Positions 51,041 through 59,887 of a stretch of 64,000 nt of DNA are shown piece by piece; positions within the stretch are counted from its first letter, which is position 1; each line of letters begins with the position of its first letter. Under the pieces are notes generated by a model. That model worked only from the letters and a program-made list of their open reading frames with translations. It did not search any database and had not been told where the DNA came from. The DNA is from Lachnospiraceae bacterium (GTDB lineage Bacteria > Bacillota > Clostridia > Lachnospirales > Lachnospiraceae). The stretch spans positions 26,024 through 90,023 of the forward strand of contig JAILPS010000055.1 in the NCBI GenBank assembly GCA_024699325.1, written 5' to 3'. The translations under genes and the position numbers were made by a program.

Positions 51041-52706
51041 GATTTTTCCTTTCACTGTTACTTATTGTCTCGTAAACTCTGGCCTCGTATGGTTTTAACA
51101 GTCCCCACTCGGGGTCGGGGTAGTTGCATATGGCCACATGCCCCAGCCTGCCTCTGTATTTCTTCGGCAGTCTTACCACCTCTTCTTTATCAGAAAACGA
51201 ACAAATAATCAAGAGGGATTTGCCCTTGTATTCTCTTTCGTACGTATAAATCTTAGGGTCGTCGGCGAAGAATTCGCGGTATTTGCCATACCTGCATATT
51301 CTGCTCCTCTTCCTGTAGTTCAGACATGTCCTGTAGAAGTTCAGGATGCTGTTTTTGTCCTTCTCCTGGCTGGCCACATTGATGCGGGTGTAGTTGTCAT
51401 TTACATAAAACCACGGTTTGTGGCGGCTAAAGCCCGCATTTTCTGAGCTGTCCCACTGCATGGGCGTTCTGGCGCTGTCGCGGCTGGAGGCGTGAATTCT
51501 TGCAAGCCTCAACTCCTCCGGGTCATTTAAGTGATAGAGGCTGTAGTTTGTCTTGGAGGACACGTCCATATACAGGTCAATGCTTGAGAGGCGGATGTTT
51601 GTCATGCCGATCTCCTGTCCCTGATATATAAACGGTGTGCCCTGCTGGAAGAGGTAGCTGGCCGCAAGGGCGGTCGCACTCTCCCTGTGAAACTCCTCGC
51701 TTCCGTATCTGCTGACCACTCTCGGATGGTCGTGATTCTCTATGTAGAGGGCATTCCAGGACTTGCCGTAGAGGCCGTACTGCCACTTGGAAAACGCCCT
51801 CTTAAGCTTCCTCAGACTAAACGGTCTCTGTATGTACTCCGTCATGAAGCAGTCCGCCTGCATGTGGTCAAAGTTAAACATCATGTCCAGGCTCTTATGC
51901 TCCCCCGAGGTGTACAAAAGAACGCTCTTTAAGTCGCTCATGGGACCCTCTCCTAACTGGAAGCAGTCGTACTCCTCGCACACCTTGCGAAACTCTGCCA
52001 GGTATTCGTGAATGTGGGGTCCATCCTTAAAATAGGGCATGCCGTTTATGACAGGAAGCATGGGGTTTCCATCCGGAAGGCCCGGAACCTTGGATATGAA
52101 GTTGATCACATCCTCCCTGAAGCCGTCCACTCCCATGTCAAGCCAGAAGCGCATGATGGACTTAATCTCCTCCCTGACCGCGGGGTTATCCATGTTGAGG
52201 TCCGGCTGTTTTTTGGCGAAAATGTGCAGATAATACTGCCCTCTCTCCTCGCACCACTCCCAGGCCTTGCCCTCGAAGAAGGATTCCCAGTTGTTTGGAA
52301 GCTTGTCGCCCTTGCCATCCCTCCAGATGTAGTAGTCCTTATAGGGGTTGTCATCGCCGCCCTTTTTGCTCTCTATAAACCACGGATGCTCATCAGATGT
52401 GTGGTTTATGACCAGGTCCATGATGACCTTAAGCCCTAGCTCGTGGGCGCGGTTTAAAACCCTCTTAAAATCCGAAAGCGTACCGTAGTCCGGATGTATG
52501 TTTTTATAGTCTGAAATATCGTATCCAAAATCAGCATTTGGAGAGGGATATAAGGGGGAAAACCATATGCCGTCCACTCCCAGGCTCTTGATGTATGTAA
52601 GCTTATCATACACGCCTAAGAGGTCTCCAATGCCGTCGTCATTTCCGTCGGCAAAGCTTCTGATCCATATCTGATAGAAGCTCATATTCTTATACCAGTC
52701 CTGCAT
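51027..52706 (-). CDS. GH13 alpha-glucosidase (oligo-1,6-glucosidase type)
   Basis: 559 residues, cytosolic. The (beta/alpha)8 barrel begins YQIWIRSFADGNDDGIGDL. Catalytic residues are visible: nucleophile Asp199 in DGFREDVINF, acid/base Glu253 in LGEGPM, and Asp326 in ENHDHPR. The family signature DLVINHTSDEHPWF and QPDLNMDNPAVREE mark subfamily 31-like enzymes acting on isomalto- or malto-oligosaccharides. The exact linkage cannot be read from sequence. Its ATG overlaps the GT4 stop (TAATG) and its end overlaps pyk, so all three are translationally coupled. Confidence 0.94.
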   Translation of the reverse strand: MQDWYKNMSFYQIWIRSFADGNDDGIGDLLGVYDKLTYIKSLGVDGIWFSPLYPSPNADFGYDISDYKNIHPDYGTLSDFKRVLNRAHELGLKVIMDLVINHTSDEHPWFIESKKGGDDNPYKDYYIWRDGKGDKLPNNWESFFEGKAWEWCEERGQYYLHIFAKKQPDLNMDNPAVREEIKSIMRFWLDMGVDGFREDVINFISKVPGLPDGNPMLPVINGMPYFKDGPHIHEYLAEFRKVCEEYDCFQLGEGPMSDLKSVLLYTSGEHKSLDMMFNFDHMQADCFMTEYIQRPFSLRKLKRAFSKWQYGLYGKSWNALYIENHDHPRVVSRYGSEEFHRESATALAASYLFQQGTPFIYQGQEIGMTNIRLSSIDLYMDVSSKTNYSLYHLNDPEELRLARIHASSRDSARTPMQWDSSENAGFSRHKPWFYVNDNYTRINVASQEKDKNSILNFYRTCLNYRKRSRICRYGKYREFFADDPKIYTYEREYKGKSLLIICSFSDKEEVVRLPKKYRGRLGHVAICNYPDPEWGLLKPYEARVYETISNSERKNHEKN

Positions 52707-54094
52707 TACAACTCCTTCCAGTGGTTCCAGAGCTTCTTAAACTCCTCCTTCACATCCTGCGTGAAGGTTCCTACGTTGTCAAGCATGGTGTCATAGTACA
52801 TGGTAGGCTTGTCAAATATTTTGCGGATATCCTCGCTTAGCTCCTCCGTGACGCTGTTCATAAACTCCGCCACAGGGTTGACCTTCACCTTAAACGAGCC
52901 CCGTCTTCTAAACTCTAAGATTCTCTCGTATCTGGCGTAGGCTTTTTTAACGCTGTCCTCCCATGAAATGTATATCTCGTCCATGGCATTTTGTCCGACG
53001 CTTGCCATACAGTCAGGATTTGCGCAGAGTTTCTTAAGCATCTCGTACATGCTCTGGGCGTTCTGCTCAATCAAAAATCCGTTTCTGCCGTCGGTTATGC
53101 CCTCTGCGGCGCAGCTTCCCCTGACGAGAAGACTTGCCGTGGCGGTGGCTGCCGCCTCCCTGACGACTATTCCGTTGGTGTCATAGGTTGAGGGAAACAG
53201 GAAGAGGTCCGCTCTGGTATTCCAGGCTCTCAGCACGTCCCTGTCATATATGGGGCCTGTGAAGAAGCATTTGCCCACATGCCCAGGGTCAGGGTTGTCA
53301 AGAAGCCCGGCCTGTCTGGCCCTCGCCTTCATCTCCTCCTCGTCAGGGCCCTTGCCCACAATCACGAGCCTGAAATCCTGCCCGTCGTCTGCAAGCTTCC
53401 TGCAGGCGTCGATTATAATCGGGATGCCCTTGTAGGAGATAATTCGACCGACGAAGAGAAACAGCGGCACGCCGTCAGGAATATCATAGCCTCTTATGGC
53501 CTCACTAACCTTCTCCTCAGGGACTCTGCCCTTGGCAAAATCCACGCCGTTTTCCATAACCGTGTAGTCGCCCTCAAATCCTAAGCTCTTCAGGTTCTCC
53601 CCGGCGCCGCTACTCACCACCCAGACCTCGTCGCAGGCCTCAATGTTTGACACGATGACCTTAATCGCCTCGTTCTGGATGAATTCGTTTTTGACAGCCC
53701 TCTCGATGTCCTCGTTAAACTTCGTGTGGTATGTGAAAACCACGGGGGCCAGGGTTCTGTCCCTCAGCCCTCTGGCCACGAGGGAGGAGGCAACCGGGCA
53801 GTGGGTGTGGATGATATTTGGCGCAAAATCCACCATCTCCTGCATCTCGGCCAGGGCAAATGGATTGCCGGCCCTGTAGCCCTTCACAATCTTCGTGGTG
53901 TCAAAGCTGTGGTAGGGCACAACCTTATAGGGGTAGCCCTCGTAGTAACCCTCAGGGTATCTGGGAGTTCCCACAAGCACATCGGCCATCCCCTGCTTCT
54001 GCATTATCTTAGCGTAATTCATAACGACATTGGCCACGCCGTCTATGACCGGCGGGAAGGAGTCGTTAAGCAGACATACTCTCATCTTATCCAT
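52706..54094 (-). CDS. GT4 family glycosyltransferase (diacylglycerol glucosyltransferase-like)
   Basis: About 462 residues with two Rossmann domains. N-terminal MRVCLLNDSFPPVIDGVANV with IHTHCPVASSLVARGL and FTYHTKFNEDIE resembles the lipid glucosyltransferases that make mono- and diglucosyl-diacylglycerol. The C-terminal domain has FVGRIISYKG, LVIVGKGPDEEEM and STYDTNGIVVREAAA, a D-x7-E version of the usual E-x7-E donor motif. A tail of about 60 residues with an amphipathic look follows. The start at 54094 is uncertain; ATGs at 54103 and 54085 are possible. Preceded by SDR, followed by GH13. Confidence 0.88.
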   Translation of the reverse strand: MDKMRVCLLNDSFPPVIDGVANVVMNYAKIMQKQGMADVLVGTPRYPEGYYEGYPYKVVPYHSFDTTKIVKGYRAGNPFALAEMQEMVDFAPNIIHTHCPVASSLVARGLRDRTLAPVVFTYHTKFNEDIERAVKNEFIQNEAIKVIVSNIEACDEVWVVSSGAGENLKSLGFEGDYTVMENGVDFAKGRVPEEKVSEAIRGYDIPDGVPLFLFVGRIISYKGIPIIIDACRKLADDGQDFRLVIVGKGPDEEEMKARARQAGLLDNPDPGHVGKCFFTGPIYDRDVLRAWNTRADLFLFPSTYDTNGIVVREAAATATASLLVRGSCAAEGITDGRNGFLIEQNAQSMYEMLKKLCANPDCMASVGQNAMDEIYISWEDSVKKAYARYERILEFRRRGSFKVKVNPVAEFMNSVTEELSEDIRKIFDKPTMYYDTMLDNVGTFTQDVKEEFKKLWNHWKEL

Positions 54095-54113
54095 AATCGT
54101 CATTCCCAAAACA

Positions 54114-54135
54114 GGCCACGCCAGCTGGCGTGGCC
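54114..54135. terminator. Perfect 22-bp palindrome between SDR and GT4 genes
   Basis: GGCCACGCCAG followed by CTGGCGTGGCC; on the minus strand it is followed by TGTTTTGGG. It could be a weak terminator, an attenuator within the operon, or a DNA-binding site. Confidence 0.6.
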
Positions 54136-54140
54136 GCAAA

Positions 54141-54899
54141 TCACTGTATTTTCTTCTTCTGCTGTGAGCCCACCATGCCGAGCAACATGTCCATGGGGGC
54201 AAACTTCTGCATGAACGTGGCAGCCTTCATCGCAAATGTTGGAACGATGATGACGCTCCTCTTATTCATGCCCTTAATAGCCTCGCTCACACACTTCTGT
54301 GCGCTTATGCCCTTCAGGGCAAACACAACGTCCGCCCTCTCGTTAAACTCTGTGTCAACAGGTCCTGGGCACAGGGCGCTCACGTGCACGCGGCTTCCCA
54401 TCTCCCTAAGCTCTGTTGCAACAGCCCTTGTGAGGCTTACCACATACGCCTTCGTAGCATAGTATGTCGCCATATATGGGCCACCCGGCAGCAGTCCGGC
54501 GCTTGAAGCCACATTTAGGATATATCCCTGGTCGCGCTCAGCCATTTTTTTAAGCACACCCTTAAACAGAATGTGCATGGCGATGTCGTTCACGTGGATC
54601 ATGGACAATTCCTTGTCGATATCCGTGGCGAGAAAGCCTCCCGCCGCGCCAAATCCTGCGTTGTTTATAAACACGCTTATCTTCTCGTCTGCAGTCTCTT
54701 TAAGGAGCATGTGGCACTCGCTCTCCTCAGACAGATCCGCCGCGATAATCCTGCAGGGAACATCTAGCTCCCCCGCCAGTTTCTCAAGCCTGTCCTCTCT
54801 TCTGCCCGTGATTATGAGCCTGTAGCCCTTAGAGGCTAAAACTCTGGCAAACTCCTCTCCGATACCTGAGGTTGCCCCTGTAATAAGTGCTGTTTTCAT
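54141..54899 (-). CDS. Short-chain dehydrogenase/reductase
   Basis: 252-residue classical SDR, NAD(P)-dependent. Cofactor motif TGATSGIG at residues 8-15, NNAGFG, catalytic Ser in NVASSAGLLPGG and YxxxK in TYYATKAYV. ITGRRED after the second strand, with Arg residues, suggests NADP preference. The C-terminus is basic (QQKKKIQ). The substrate is unknown; it resembles DltE/YqjQ-like reductases. It lies eight bases downstream of the Ldh2 gene in the long operon. Confidence 0.92.
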   Translation of the reverse strand: MKTALITGATSGIGEEFARVLASKGYRLIITGRREDRLEKLAGELDVPCRIIAADLSEESECHMLLKETADEKISVFINNAGFGAAGGFLATDIDKELSMIHVNDIAMHILFKGVLKKMAERDQGYILNVASSAGLLPGGPYMATYYATKAYVVSLTRAVATELREMGSRVHVSALCPGPVDTEFNERADVVFALKGISAQKCVSEAIKGMNKRSVIIVPTFAMKAATFMQKFAPMDMLLGMVGSQQKKKIQ

Positions 54900-54907
54900 A
54901 TATTCTC

Positions 54908-56023
54908 CTATTCAAAAGGGAAGTGATACTGTGTGAGACCGCACTCCTCCCGAAGAGCGATGAGCTCCTTCTGGATGGCCTCGCCAACCGGAACGCCCTT
55001 GTCCTTTCTGTCCTGCCATGCGAGATATTCCTTCTCGCCCGCTGTATATATGTGGTCGTGGCCTGGCGCCTTGTCGGATGCCCTTAAGCCCCTGCAGATA
55101 TCCCCTGCCGTCTTCTTAAATGTGTCCAGACCCATGAAGAACTCCGGATTAATCACGAAGAAGAAGTGTCCAAGATGGTACATCTGAGGCTTGCCCTCTG
55201 CGTCCACGCCGTTTAAAGCCTTCATAAATGGTCCGCCCGCAAGCGCGGCTGAGAGGATCTCAACTATGGTTGTGAAGCCGTAGCCCTTATATCCTGCGGT
55301 CTCCTCGCCCAGACCTCCAAGTGGCAGAAGCGCTGCCTGACCTGCTCTCATGTCCTTGAGAATCTTGGGTGAGTCTGTCATGGTCTCGCCGTTTCTGCTG
55401 ACAACACAGCCCGCAGGCGTGTCCTTGCCCTGGCGTGAGTAGAACTCTATCTTGCCGTTTTGCACGATGCTTGTGGCGCAGTCGAAGTTAAACGGAAACT
55501 CCTCGTCAGTTGGCATGGTAAATGTGAGCGGATTGGTTCCCATCATGGGCTCCACGCCAAATGTTGGCGCAACGCTCGGTCTCGCGTTGGTGCCTGTGAT
55601 GCCGATCATTCCGGCCTTCTCAGCCATGGTTGTCCAGTATCCTGCGATGCCGTAATGTGTGGAGTTAAATATTGTTCCGCCGGCCATTCCGAAGTTCTTC
55701 GCCTTCTCGATAAGCATTTCCATCATCTTGTGGGATGCCACCATGCCCATGCCGTCGTGGGCGTCCATGACAACTGTGGTAGGCGTCTCCTTCACAATCT
55801 CGATATTGGTCACGGGAAGCAGCGTTCCCTTCTTAATTCTGTCCAGATAGATGGGCTTGAAGCGGTTGCAGCCGTGGCTCTCTATTCCTCTTCTGTCGCT
55901 CTCAAGGAGCACATCCGCGCAGATGGCGGCGTCCTCTCTTGGAACTCCGTATTTTTCGAACACGTCGATCATGAAGTCGTTCATAAGCTTCCAATCGACA
56001 TAAGGTCTTGTCTCTGTTGCCAT
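54908..56023 (-). CDS. Ldh2-type malate/L-lactate/ureidoglycolate dehydrogenase
   Basis: NAD(P)-dependent 2-hydroxyacid oxidoreductase with the unusual Ldh_2 fold, 371 residues. It begins MATETRPYVDWKLM. The substrate His is in ESHGCNRF, and other landmarks are NSTHYGIAGYW, GTNPLTFTMPT and GYKGYGFTTIVEI. Family members act on malate, lactate, sulfolactate, ureidoglycolate or sugar-derived acids; context (MFS transporter, SMP-30 lactonase) favours a sugar acid, as inference. GGAGGTACAG precedes the ATG. Confidence 0.93.
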   Translation of the reverse strand: MATETRPYVDWKLMNDFMIDVFEKYGVPREDAAICADVLLESDRRGIESHGCNRFKPIYLDRIKKGTLLPVTNIEIVKETPTTVVMDAHDGMGMVASHKMMEMLIEKAKNFGMAGGTIFNSTHYGIAGYWTTMAEKAGMIGITGTNARPSVAPTFGVEPMMGTNPLTFTMPTDEEFPFNFDCATSIVQNGKIEFYSRQGKDTPAGCVVSRNGETMTDSPKILKDMRAGQAALLPLGGLGEETAGYKGYGFTTIVEILSAALAGGPFMKALNGVDAEGKPQMYHLGHFFFVINPEFFMGLDTFKKTAGDICRGLRASDKAPGHDHIYTAGEKEYLAWQDRKDKGVPVGEAIQKELIALREECGLTQYHFPFE

Positions 56024-56046
56024 ATCCTGTACCTCCAATACATACA

Positions 56047-56093
56047 ATGGGAAGAATTCATCGAATTCTCCAAATTCTTATAATTCTTCCCAT
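56047..56093. other. Large hairpin upstream of the Ldh2 gene
   Basis: ATGGGAAGAATT pairs perfectly with AATTCTTCCCAT, with an inner GAATT/AATTC stem. It has no T-run and lies 24 bp upstream of the Ldh2 start. It may be an operator or an mRNA stabiliser inside the operon. Confidence 0.6.
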
Positions 56094-56130
56094 ATTCTAC
56101 CAAATATTCAGACAAAAAGAAACCCTTTTA

Positions 56131-56604
56131 TCATTGTTCGTGCACAAGTTTGCCCGTCATGTGGTCAGGCGTTATGGCAATCATGCATACCTCGGGCACG
56201 TATTTCATCTCCTTCTCCACAAACTCCGCTGTCGGGAAGTATTTAAAGCCCAGTTTTCTGCATTTGTCCGTGGTTTTGGCGATATCCGTTATAAGCTCTG
56301 CCCTTCCAAATATCACGACGCTTGTGGAGTGATATCCCCAGACACCCTCCTTTAAGTAGCCCTGGTCCCACACGGTAAAGCACACGCGGTCGTCCGCTCT
56401 GATGGCGTCAATCTTATGTCCCTGCTTCGCGCCGTGGATGTACACGCGGCCATCCTCCCTGTCGTAGTAAAAATCCACAGGTATGGCGTAGGGATAGCCG
56501 TCCTCGCCGTGAACGCTTAGCACGCCCCTCTTCTCTGTGTCAAGTATCCTCTCGCACTCCTCCTTAGAAACCTGCTGCTTAAACCTTCTCATCTCTCTAA
56601 ACAT
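56131..56604 (-). CDS. Pyridoxamine 5'-phosphate oxidase family (NimA-like) flavin-binding protein
   Basis: 157 residues with a split-barrel flavin fold: MRRFKQQVSKEECERIL, RGVLSVHGEDGYPYAIPVDF, YIHGAKQGHKIDAIRADDRV and VVIFGRAELITD. This matches the small NimA/PPOX-like proteins of anaerobes, which bind FMN or a related cofactor and reduce nitro or other groups. Some members give 5-nitroimidazole resistance, but that cannot be claimed here. AGGAGG precedes the ATG, 10 bp after the lactonase-like gene. Confidence 0.88.
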   Translation of the reverse strand: MFREMRRFKQQVSKEECERILDTEKRGVLSVHGEDGYPYAIPVDFYYDREDGRVYIHGAKQGHKIDAIRADDRVCFTVWDQGYLKEGVWGYHSTSVVIFGRAELITDIAKTTDKCRKLGFKYFPTAEFVEKEMKYVPEVCMIAITPDHMTGKLVHEQ

Positions 56605-56614
56605 ATGCTGCCTC

Positions 56615-57466
56615 CTATATTCTGGCCAAATGCGGTGCCAGTCCCACCGCATCCACCCTGCATTTAAACAGACAGCCGTCAAACTGTCCGCTAACGCCGT
56701 TTCCTGCGCTTGTAATTATAAGCTCGTCGTAGTTTTTTCCGCAAAAAGCACAGGAGCTCACCTGCTCAGCATCCACACAGATTACGCCAAGTAACTCGCC
56801 GCTTATGCCGTCCCTGTGTTCAACTCTCCTGCCGCCCCAGACCGCCAGCCAGATGTTGTCATCTGCGTCTATGCACATGCCGTCCGGAACCCCCACGCTT
56901 ATGTGGCAGAGCTGCCTCATATTTGTAATGTCACCTGTGGCGTCGTCGTAGTCGTACACGAAAACCTTGTGTTTGGCCGAATCCGAGAAGTAAAACCTCT
57001 TCTTATCGCCACTCCAGGCCATGCCGTTTGCAAGCCCGGTCTCCTTCTGCATGCACTTCACGGTTTTGCCGTCGTACATGTAGAGGCTTCCGCCCTGCTC
57101 ATGTTTATCATCCCACACGATGGAGCCAAACCACAGCCTTCCGGAGGGATCCGCCTTCGCGTCATTTGCCCTCCTGTACGCCTTAAATTCTTCGCTTAGG
57201 TCCACTATCTGGCGCTTATATGAGCCATTTACCATGTACAGGCCGTCCTGCGCCGCGCACACAAACCCCTCGGAGTTTTCCATGGGCACCGCAGCGCCAA
57301 GCATCTGGTCCATATTTGTGGTGGTTTTTATACTGTGGCTCTTCGTGTAGAGTTTTCCCTCCAGGATATCCACCCAGCTTAGCCTGTCAAACCTCTCGTC
57401 GTAGTACGGTCCCTCCGCCAGCTTATATCTGTTGCTGTCAAAAACCTCTGCGTTATATGTCTTCAT
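56615..57466 (-). CDS. SMP-30/gluconolactonase-like protein
   Basis: 283-residue six-bladed beta-propeller. It begins MKTYNAEVFDSNRYKLAEGP; the metal-site Glu is in AEGPYYD, and RANDAKADPSGRLWFG, ETGLANGMAWSGD and VPDGMCIDADDNIW mark the blades with the metal-ligand Asn and Asp. These enzymes open sugar lactones. It overlaps the transporter gene by 14 bp and has AAGGAG inside that gene, so uptake and lactone hydrolysis are coupled. The exact lactone is unknown. Confidence 0.92.
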   Translation of the reverse strand: MKTYNAEVFDSNRYKLAEGPYYDERFDRLSWVDILEGKLYTKSHSIKTTTNMDQMLGAAVPMENSEGFVCAAQDGLYMVNGSYKRQIVDLSEEFKAYRRANDAKADPSGRLWFGSIVWDDKHEQGGSLYMYDGKTVKCMQKETGLANGMAWSGDKKRFYFSDSAKHKVFVYDYDDATGDITNMRQLCHISVGVPDGMCIDADDNIWLAVWGGRRVEHRDGISGELLGVICVDAEQVSSCAFCGKNYDELIITSAGNGVSGQFDGCLFKCRVDAVGLAPHLARI

Positions 57467-58646
57467 ATTTTCTCCTTCCAAGCCCCAGAATGCATATGAG
57501 AAGCAACACCGGGAAGACTATTCCTGCGAGAATTCCAATTTTCAAATTATCGTCAAATGCCCCTGACACAAACCCCACCAGGGTCGGACCGCCGGAACAT
57601 CCTATATCCCCTCCAAGCGCCAGAAGGGCAAACATTGCCGTGCCGCCTCTGGGAATGGAGGCGCTGGCCTTGCTAAAAGACCCCGGCCACATGATCCCCA
57701 CGCTCATTCCGCATATTGCGGTGCACATAAGACTTAGCACAGGCATTTTAAAGAGCGCTATTCCAAGATACGACGCTATGCACAGCACACAGCTCATAAC
57801 CATAAACTTATCCAGGTTTATCCTGTGGCCAAATTTGCCGTAGAAGCCTCTCGCCAGTCCCATCATAAGCGCAAAAGCCATGGGACCTGCCAGGTCTCCC
57901 AGCGTTTTGCCAATCCCCAGTCCCTTCTCTGCAAATGTTGACGCCCACTGGCTCACAGCCTGCTCGCTGGCGCCGGAACAGATCATCATCACAAAAAGCA
58001 CCCAGAAAAGTCCCATGTGAAAAAGCTCGCCAAGCTTAAGTCCCACCTCGCCGTCATCCATCAGCTTCCTTATGGGAACCCTCAAAAACATGACCGCGGT
58101 GGCAATCGGAACCGTCGCCCACAAAAGTGCCATCACCCTCCAGTTTTCTATGCCAAAAAGCTTGAAAAAAAGAGTTGATATGAGCACCACGCCCACATGC
58201 CCCCAACAGTAGAAGCTGTGCAGAAGGCTCATGGCCTTCTCCTTGTTATCCGTCGGGCAGGCCTCGACTATGGGGCTGACCAAAACCTCTAAAAGTCCTC
58301 CGCCAATTCCGCAGCAGATAACGCTGATTAACATCCCCGCATAAGCATTTGGCATGGACTGGGGAAGAATGGTTAGAAGTATAAGCCCCAACGCGCTTAG
58401 CACGTGGGCAATCACCACGCTTACCCTGTAGCCCAGCCTGTCGACAAACCCCACGGACAGGATGTCTACCAACAGCTGCACCCCAAAATTCACGGTGATC
58501 AGCATGGTGATCTGCGCAAGATCTATATCATAAGTATTCTGAAATGTTATGAACAGGAGCGGCGCGAAGTTGTTTATAATCGCCTGCACCACATACGATA
58601 CGAAGCTCGCTATAAGTGTTTTGTTGTAGTCTTTTACATTTTCCAT
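57453..58646 (-). CDS. Major facilitator superfamily transporter
   Basis: 397 residues, 12 predicted membrane segments, starting MENVKDYNKTLIASFVSYVV. It has the cytosolic loop FVDRLGYRVSV after TM2, HSFYCWGHVGV in TM5, and GLARGFYGKFGHR in the centre. It resembles sugar and sugar-acid permeases of the FucP/YfkF-like groups; the substrate is unknown. First gene of the eight-gene operon, with a promoter 28 bp upstream. GGGGTGA precedes the ATG; a GTG three codons earlier is less likely. Confidence 0.9.
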   Translation of the reverse strand: MENVKDYNKTLIASFVSYVVQAIINNFAPLLFITFQNTYDIDLAQITMLITVNFGVQLLVDILSVGFVDRLGYRVSVVIAHVLSALGLILLTILPQSMPNAYAGMLISVICCGIGGGLLEVLVSPIVEACPTDNKEKAMSLLHSFYCWGHVGVVLISTLFFKLFGIENWRVMALLWATVPIATAVMFLRVPIRKLMDDGEVGLKLGELFHMGLFWVLFVMMICSGASEQAVSQWASTFAEKGLGIGKTLGDLAGPMAFALMMGLARGFYGKFGHRINLDKFMVMSCVLCIASYLGIALFKMPVLSLMCTAICGMSVGIMWPGSFSKASASIPRGGTAMFALLALGGDIGCSGGPTLVGFVSGAFDDNLKIGILAGIVFPVLLLICILGLGRRKYEDI

Positions 58647-58673
58647 GCACTTCACCCCAGTATTGATATAGAG

Positions 58674-58702
58674 ATTATAATTTCCGGCAATGCATTTCGC
58701 AA
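58674..58702 (-). promoter_or_regulatory. Promoter of the MFS-to-pyk operon
   Basis: TTGCGA (58702-58697), a 17-bp spacer and perfect TATAAT (58679-58674). Confidence 0.82.
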
Positions 58703-58766
58703 GTTAAATAACTATAATCTCGCCAAAACCTTAAGGTAATATTCAGATTCATGTGGCATTGCCCTA

Positions 58767-58795
58767 TTTACAATTTAAGTATTTTGTTAGATAAT
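58767..58795 (+). promoter_or_regulatory. Promoter of the Bax-inhibitor-like gene
   Basis: TTTACA, a 17-bp spacer and GATAAT. The leader contains a CAAGTTC...GAACTTG hairpin (about 58808-58827). Confidence 0.72.
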
Positions 58796-58849
58796 AGGAC
58801 TGTCTTTCAAGTTCTTTGAGGAACTTGACATTAACAAAAGGGGGATATC

Positions 58850-59773
58850 ATGAGCGATTTTAACGATTTTGAGAACTTTAACAACTTTGTCAAGAATGGC
58901 GGCTCATATACAGAGAACACAAGCTCATCTGACAACAGTTCCAGAAGCGACAGCAGCTACTACAGAGATTACGGTTACTCCAGAGATAACAGCTCATACA
59001 GCGACAACAACAGCTATTACAGCGGAGGTGGCAGCTCCTATTCAGGCGGCTCTGCCGGAAACAGCGGCGATGGCTACTCAGGTCAGGGCTATGCAAGCTA
59101 CGGCACCAACTACGACGATTACAACAGTGCCGCGGTTAAGATGTCTTTTGAGGACACCGCAGGCACCATGACCGAGAGAAGCTTCTACGTCACAATCTAC
59201 GGCCTGCTTCTCTGGGGATTTGCCATCAACTACCTGATAGTTCAAAACTTCACAGATTATTTCGTGTATATGGACTACCGCGCGTTAATTATCGGCTACT
59301 TCGTGCTGTGCCTTGCAGGAATGTTTGTCAGCAGACATCGCAATCCTGTAATCTGCTTCATCGGCTACAACATGATTGTACTTCCTGTCGGAGCGCTTGT
59401 AAGCGTGGTTTTGGCGTACAGCAATCCTCTGATTGTGCAGCACGCTCTGCTTGGAACAGGCCTTATAACAATCGGCATGATGGCTATAAGCTTTGCATTT
59501 CCGTATTCGTTCCTATCCCTGGGCAAGACGCTTTCCATCACACTGCTTGTCACGATTGTTGTTGAATTAGCCTTATCTTTCTTAGGCATATATTCAACCA
59601 TGATCGACTACCTTGTTGTCGGCATATTTGCCCTCTACATAGGTTATGACATGAATAAGGCACAGTTAGCAGAAAGAAACCTAAGAGGCGCAGTCGGCGT
59701 TGCCGTTCAGCTCTACTTAGACATCATAAACATCTTCTTAAGACTCATAAGAATCCTTGGAAGAAGAAAATAA
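58850..59773 (+). CDS. Bax inhibitor-1/YccA family membrane protein with low-complexity N-terminus
   Basis: 307 residues. The first 85 are a Ser/Tyr/Gly/Asn-rich low-complexity cytosolic segment (for example SSRSDSSYYRDYGYSRDNSS). The rest has seven hydrophobic segments ending in the family signature LYLDIINIFLRLIRILG, with DYLVVGIFALYIGYDMNKAQ just before. The family forms pH-sensitive calcium leak channels in studied members; the role here is unknown. AAGGGGG precedes the ATG. Only the second plus-strand gene in the window, in a single-gene unit. Confidence 0.9.
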   Translation: MSDFNDFENFNNFVKNGGSYTENTSSSDNSSRSDSSYYRDYGYSRDNSSYSDNNSYYSGGGSSYSGGSAGNSGDGYSGQGYASYGTNYDDYNSAAVKMSFEDTAGTMTERSFYVTIYGLLLWGFAINYLIVQNFTDYFVYMDYRALIIGYFVLCLAGMFVSRHRNPVICFIGYNMIVLPVGALVSVVLAYSNPLIVQHALLGTGLITIGMMAISFAFPYSFLSLGKTLSITLLVTIVVELALSFLGIYSTMIDYLVVGIFALYIGYDMNKAQLAERNLRGAVGVAVQLYLDIINIFLRLIRILGRRK

Positions 59774-59780
59774 TCAACAC

Positions 59781-59812
59781 ATCCCGGAGCCAGTTGGCCC
59801 CGGGATTTTCTT
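59781..59812 (+). terminator. Terminator of the Bax-inhibitor-like gene
   Basis: ATCCCGG.GCC pairs with GGC.CCGGGAT around AGTT, then TTTTCTT. Confidence 0.92.
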
Positions 59813-59856
59813 ATAAAAAGCCAATTCGCCCACCATTGGTGAGCGAACCGGCTTTA
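59813..59856 (-). terminator. Terminator of the GH5 gene
   Basis: AAAGCC...GGCTTT with inner TTCGC/GCGAA and CACC/GGTG stems; TTTTT follows on the minus strand. It forms a convergent pair with the preceding terminator. Confidence 0.88.
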
Positions 59857-59887
59857 CCTTATAAACCTTTGTTGAAGGAGATTATGT

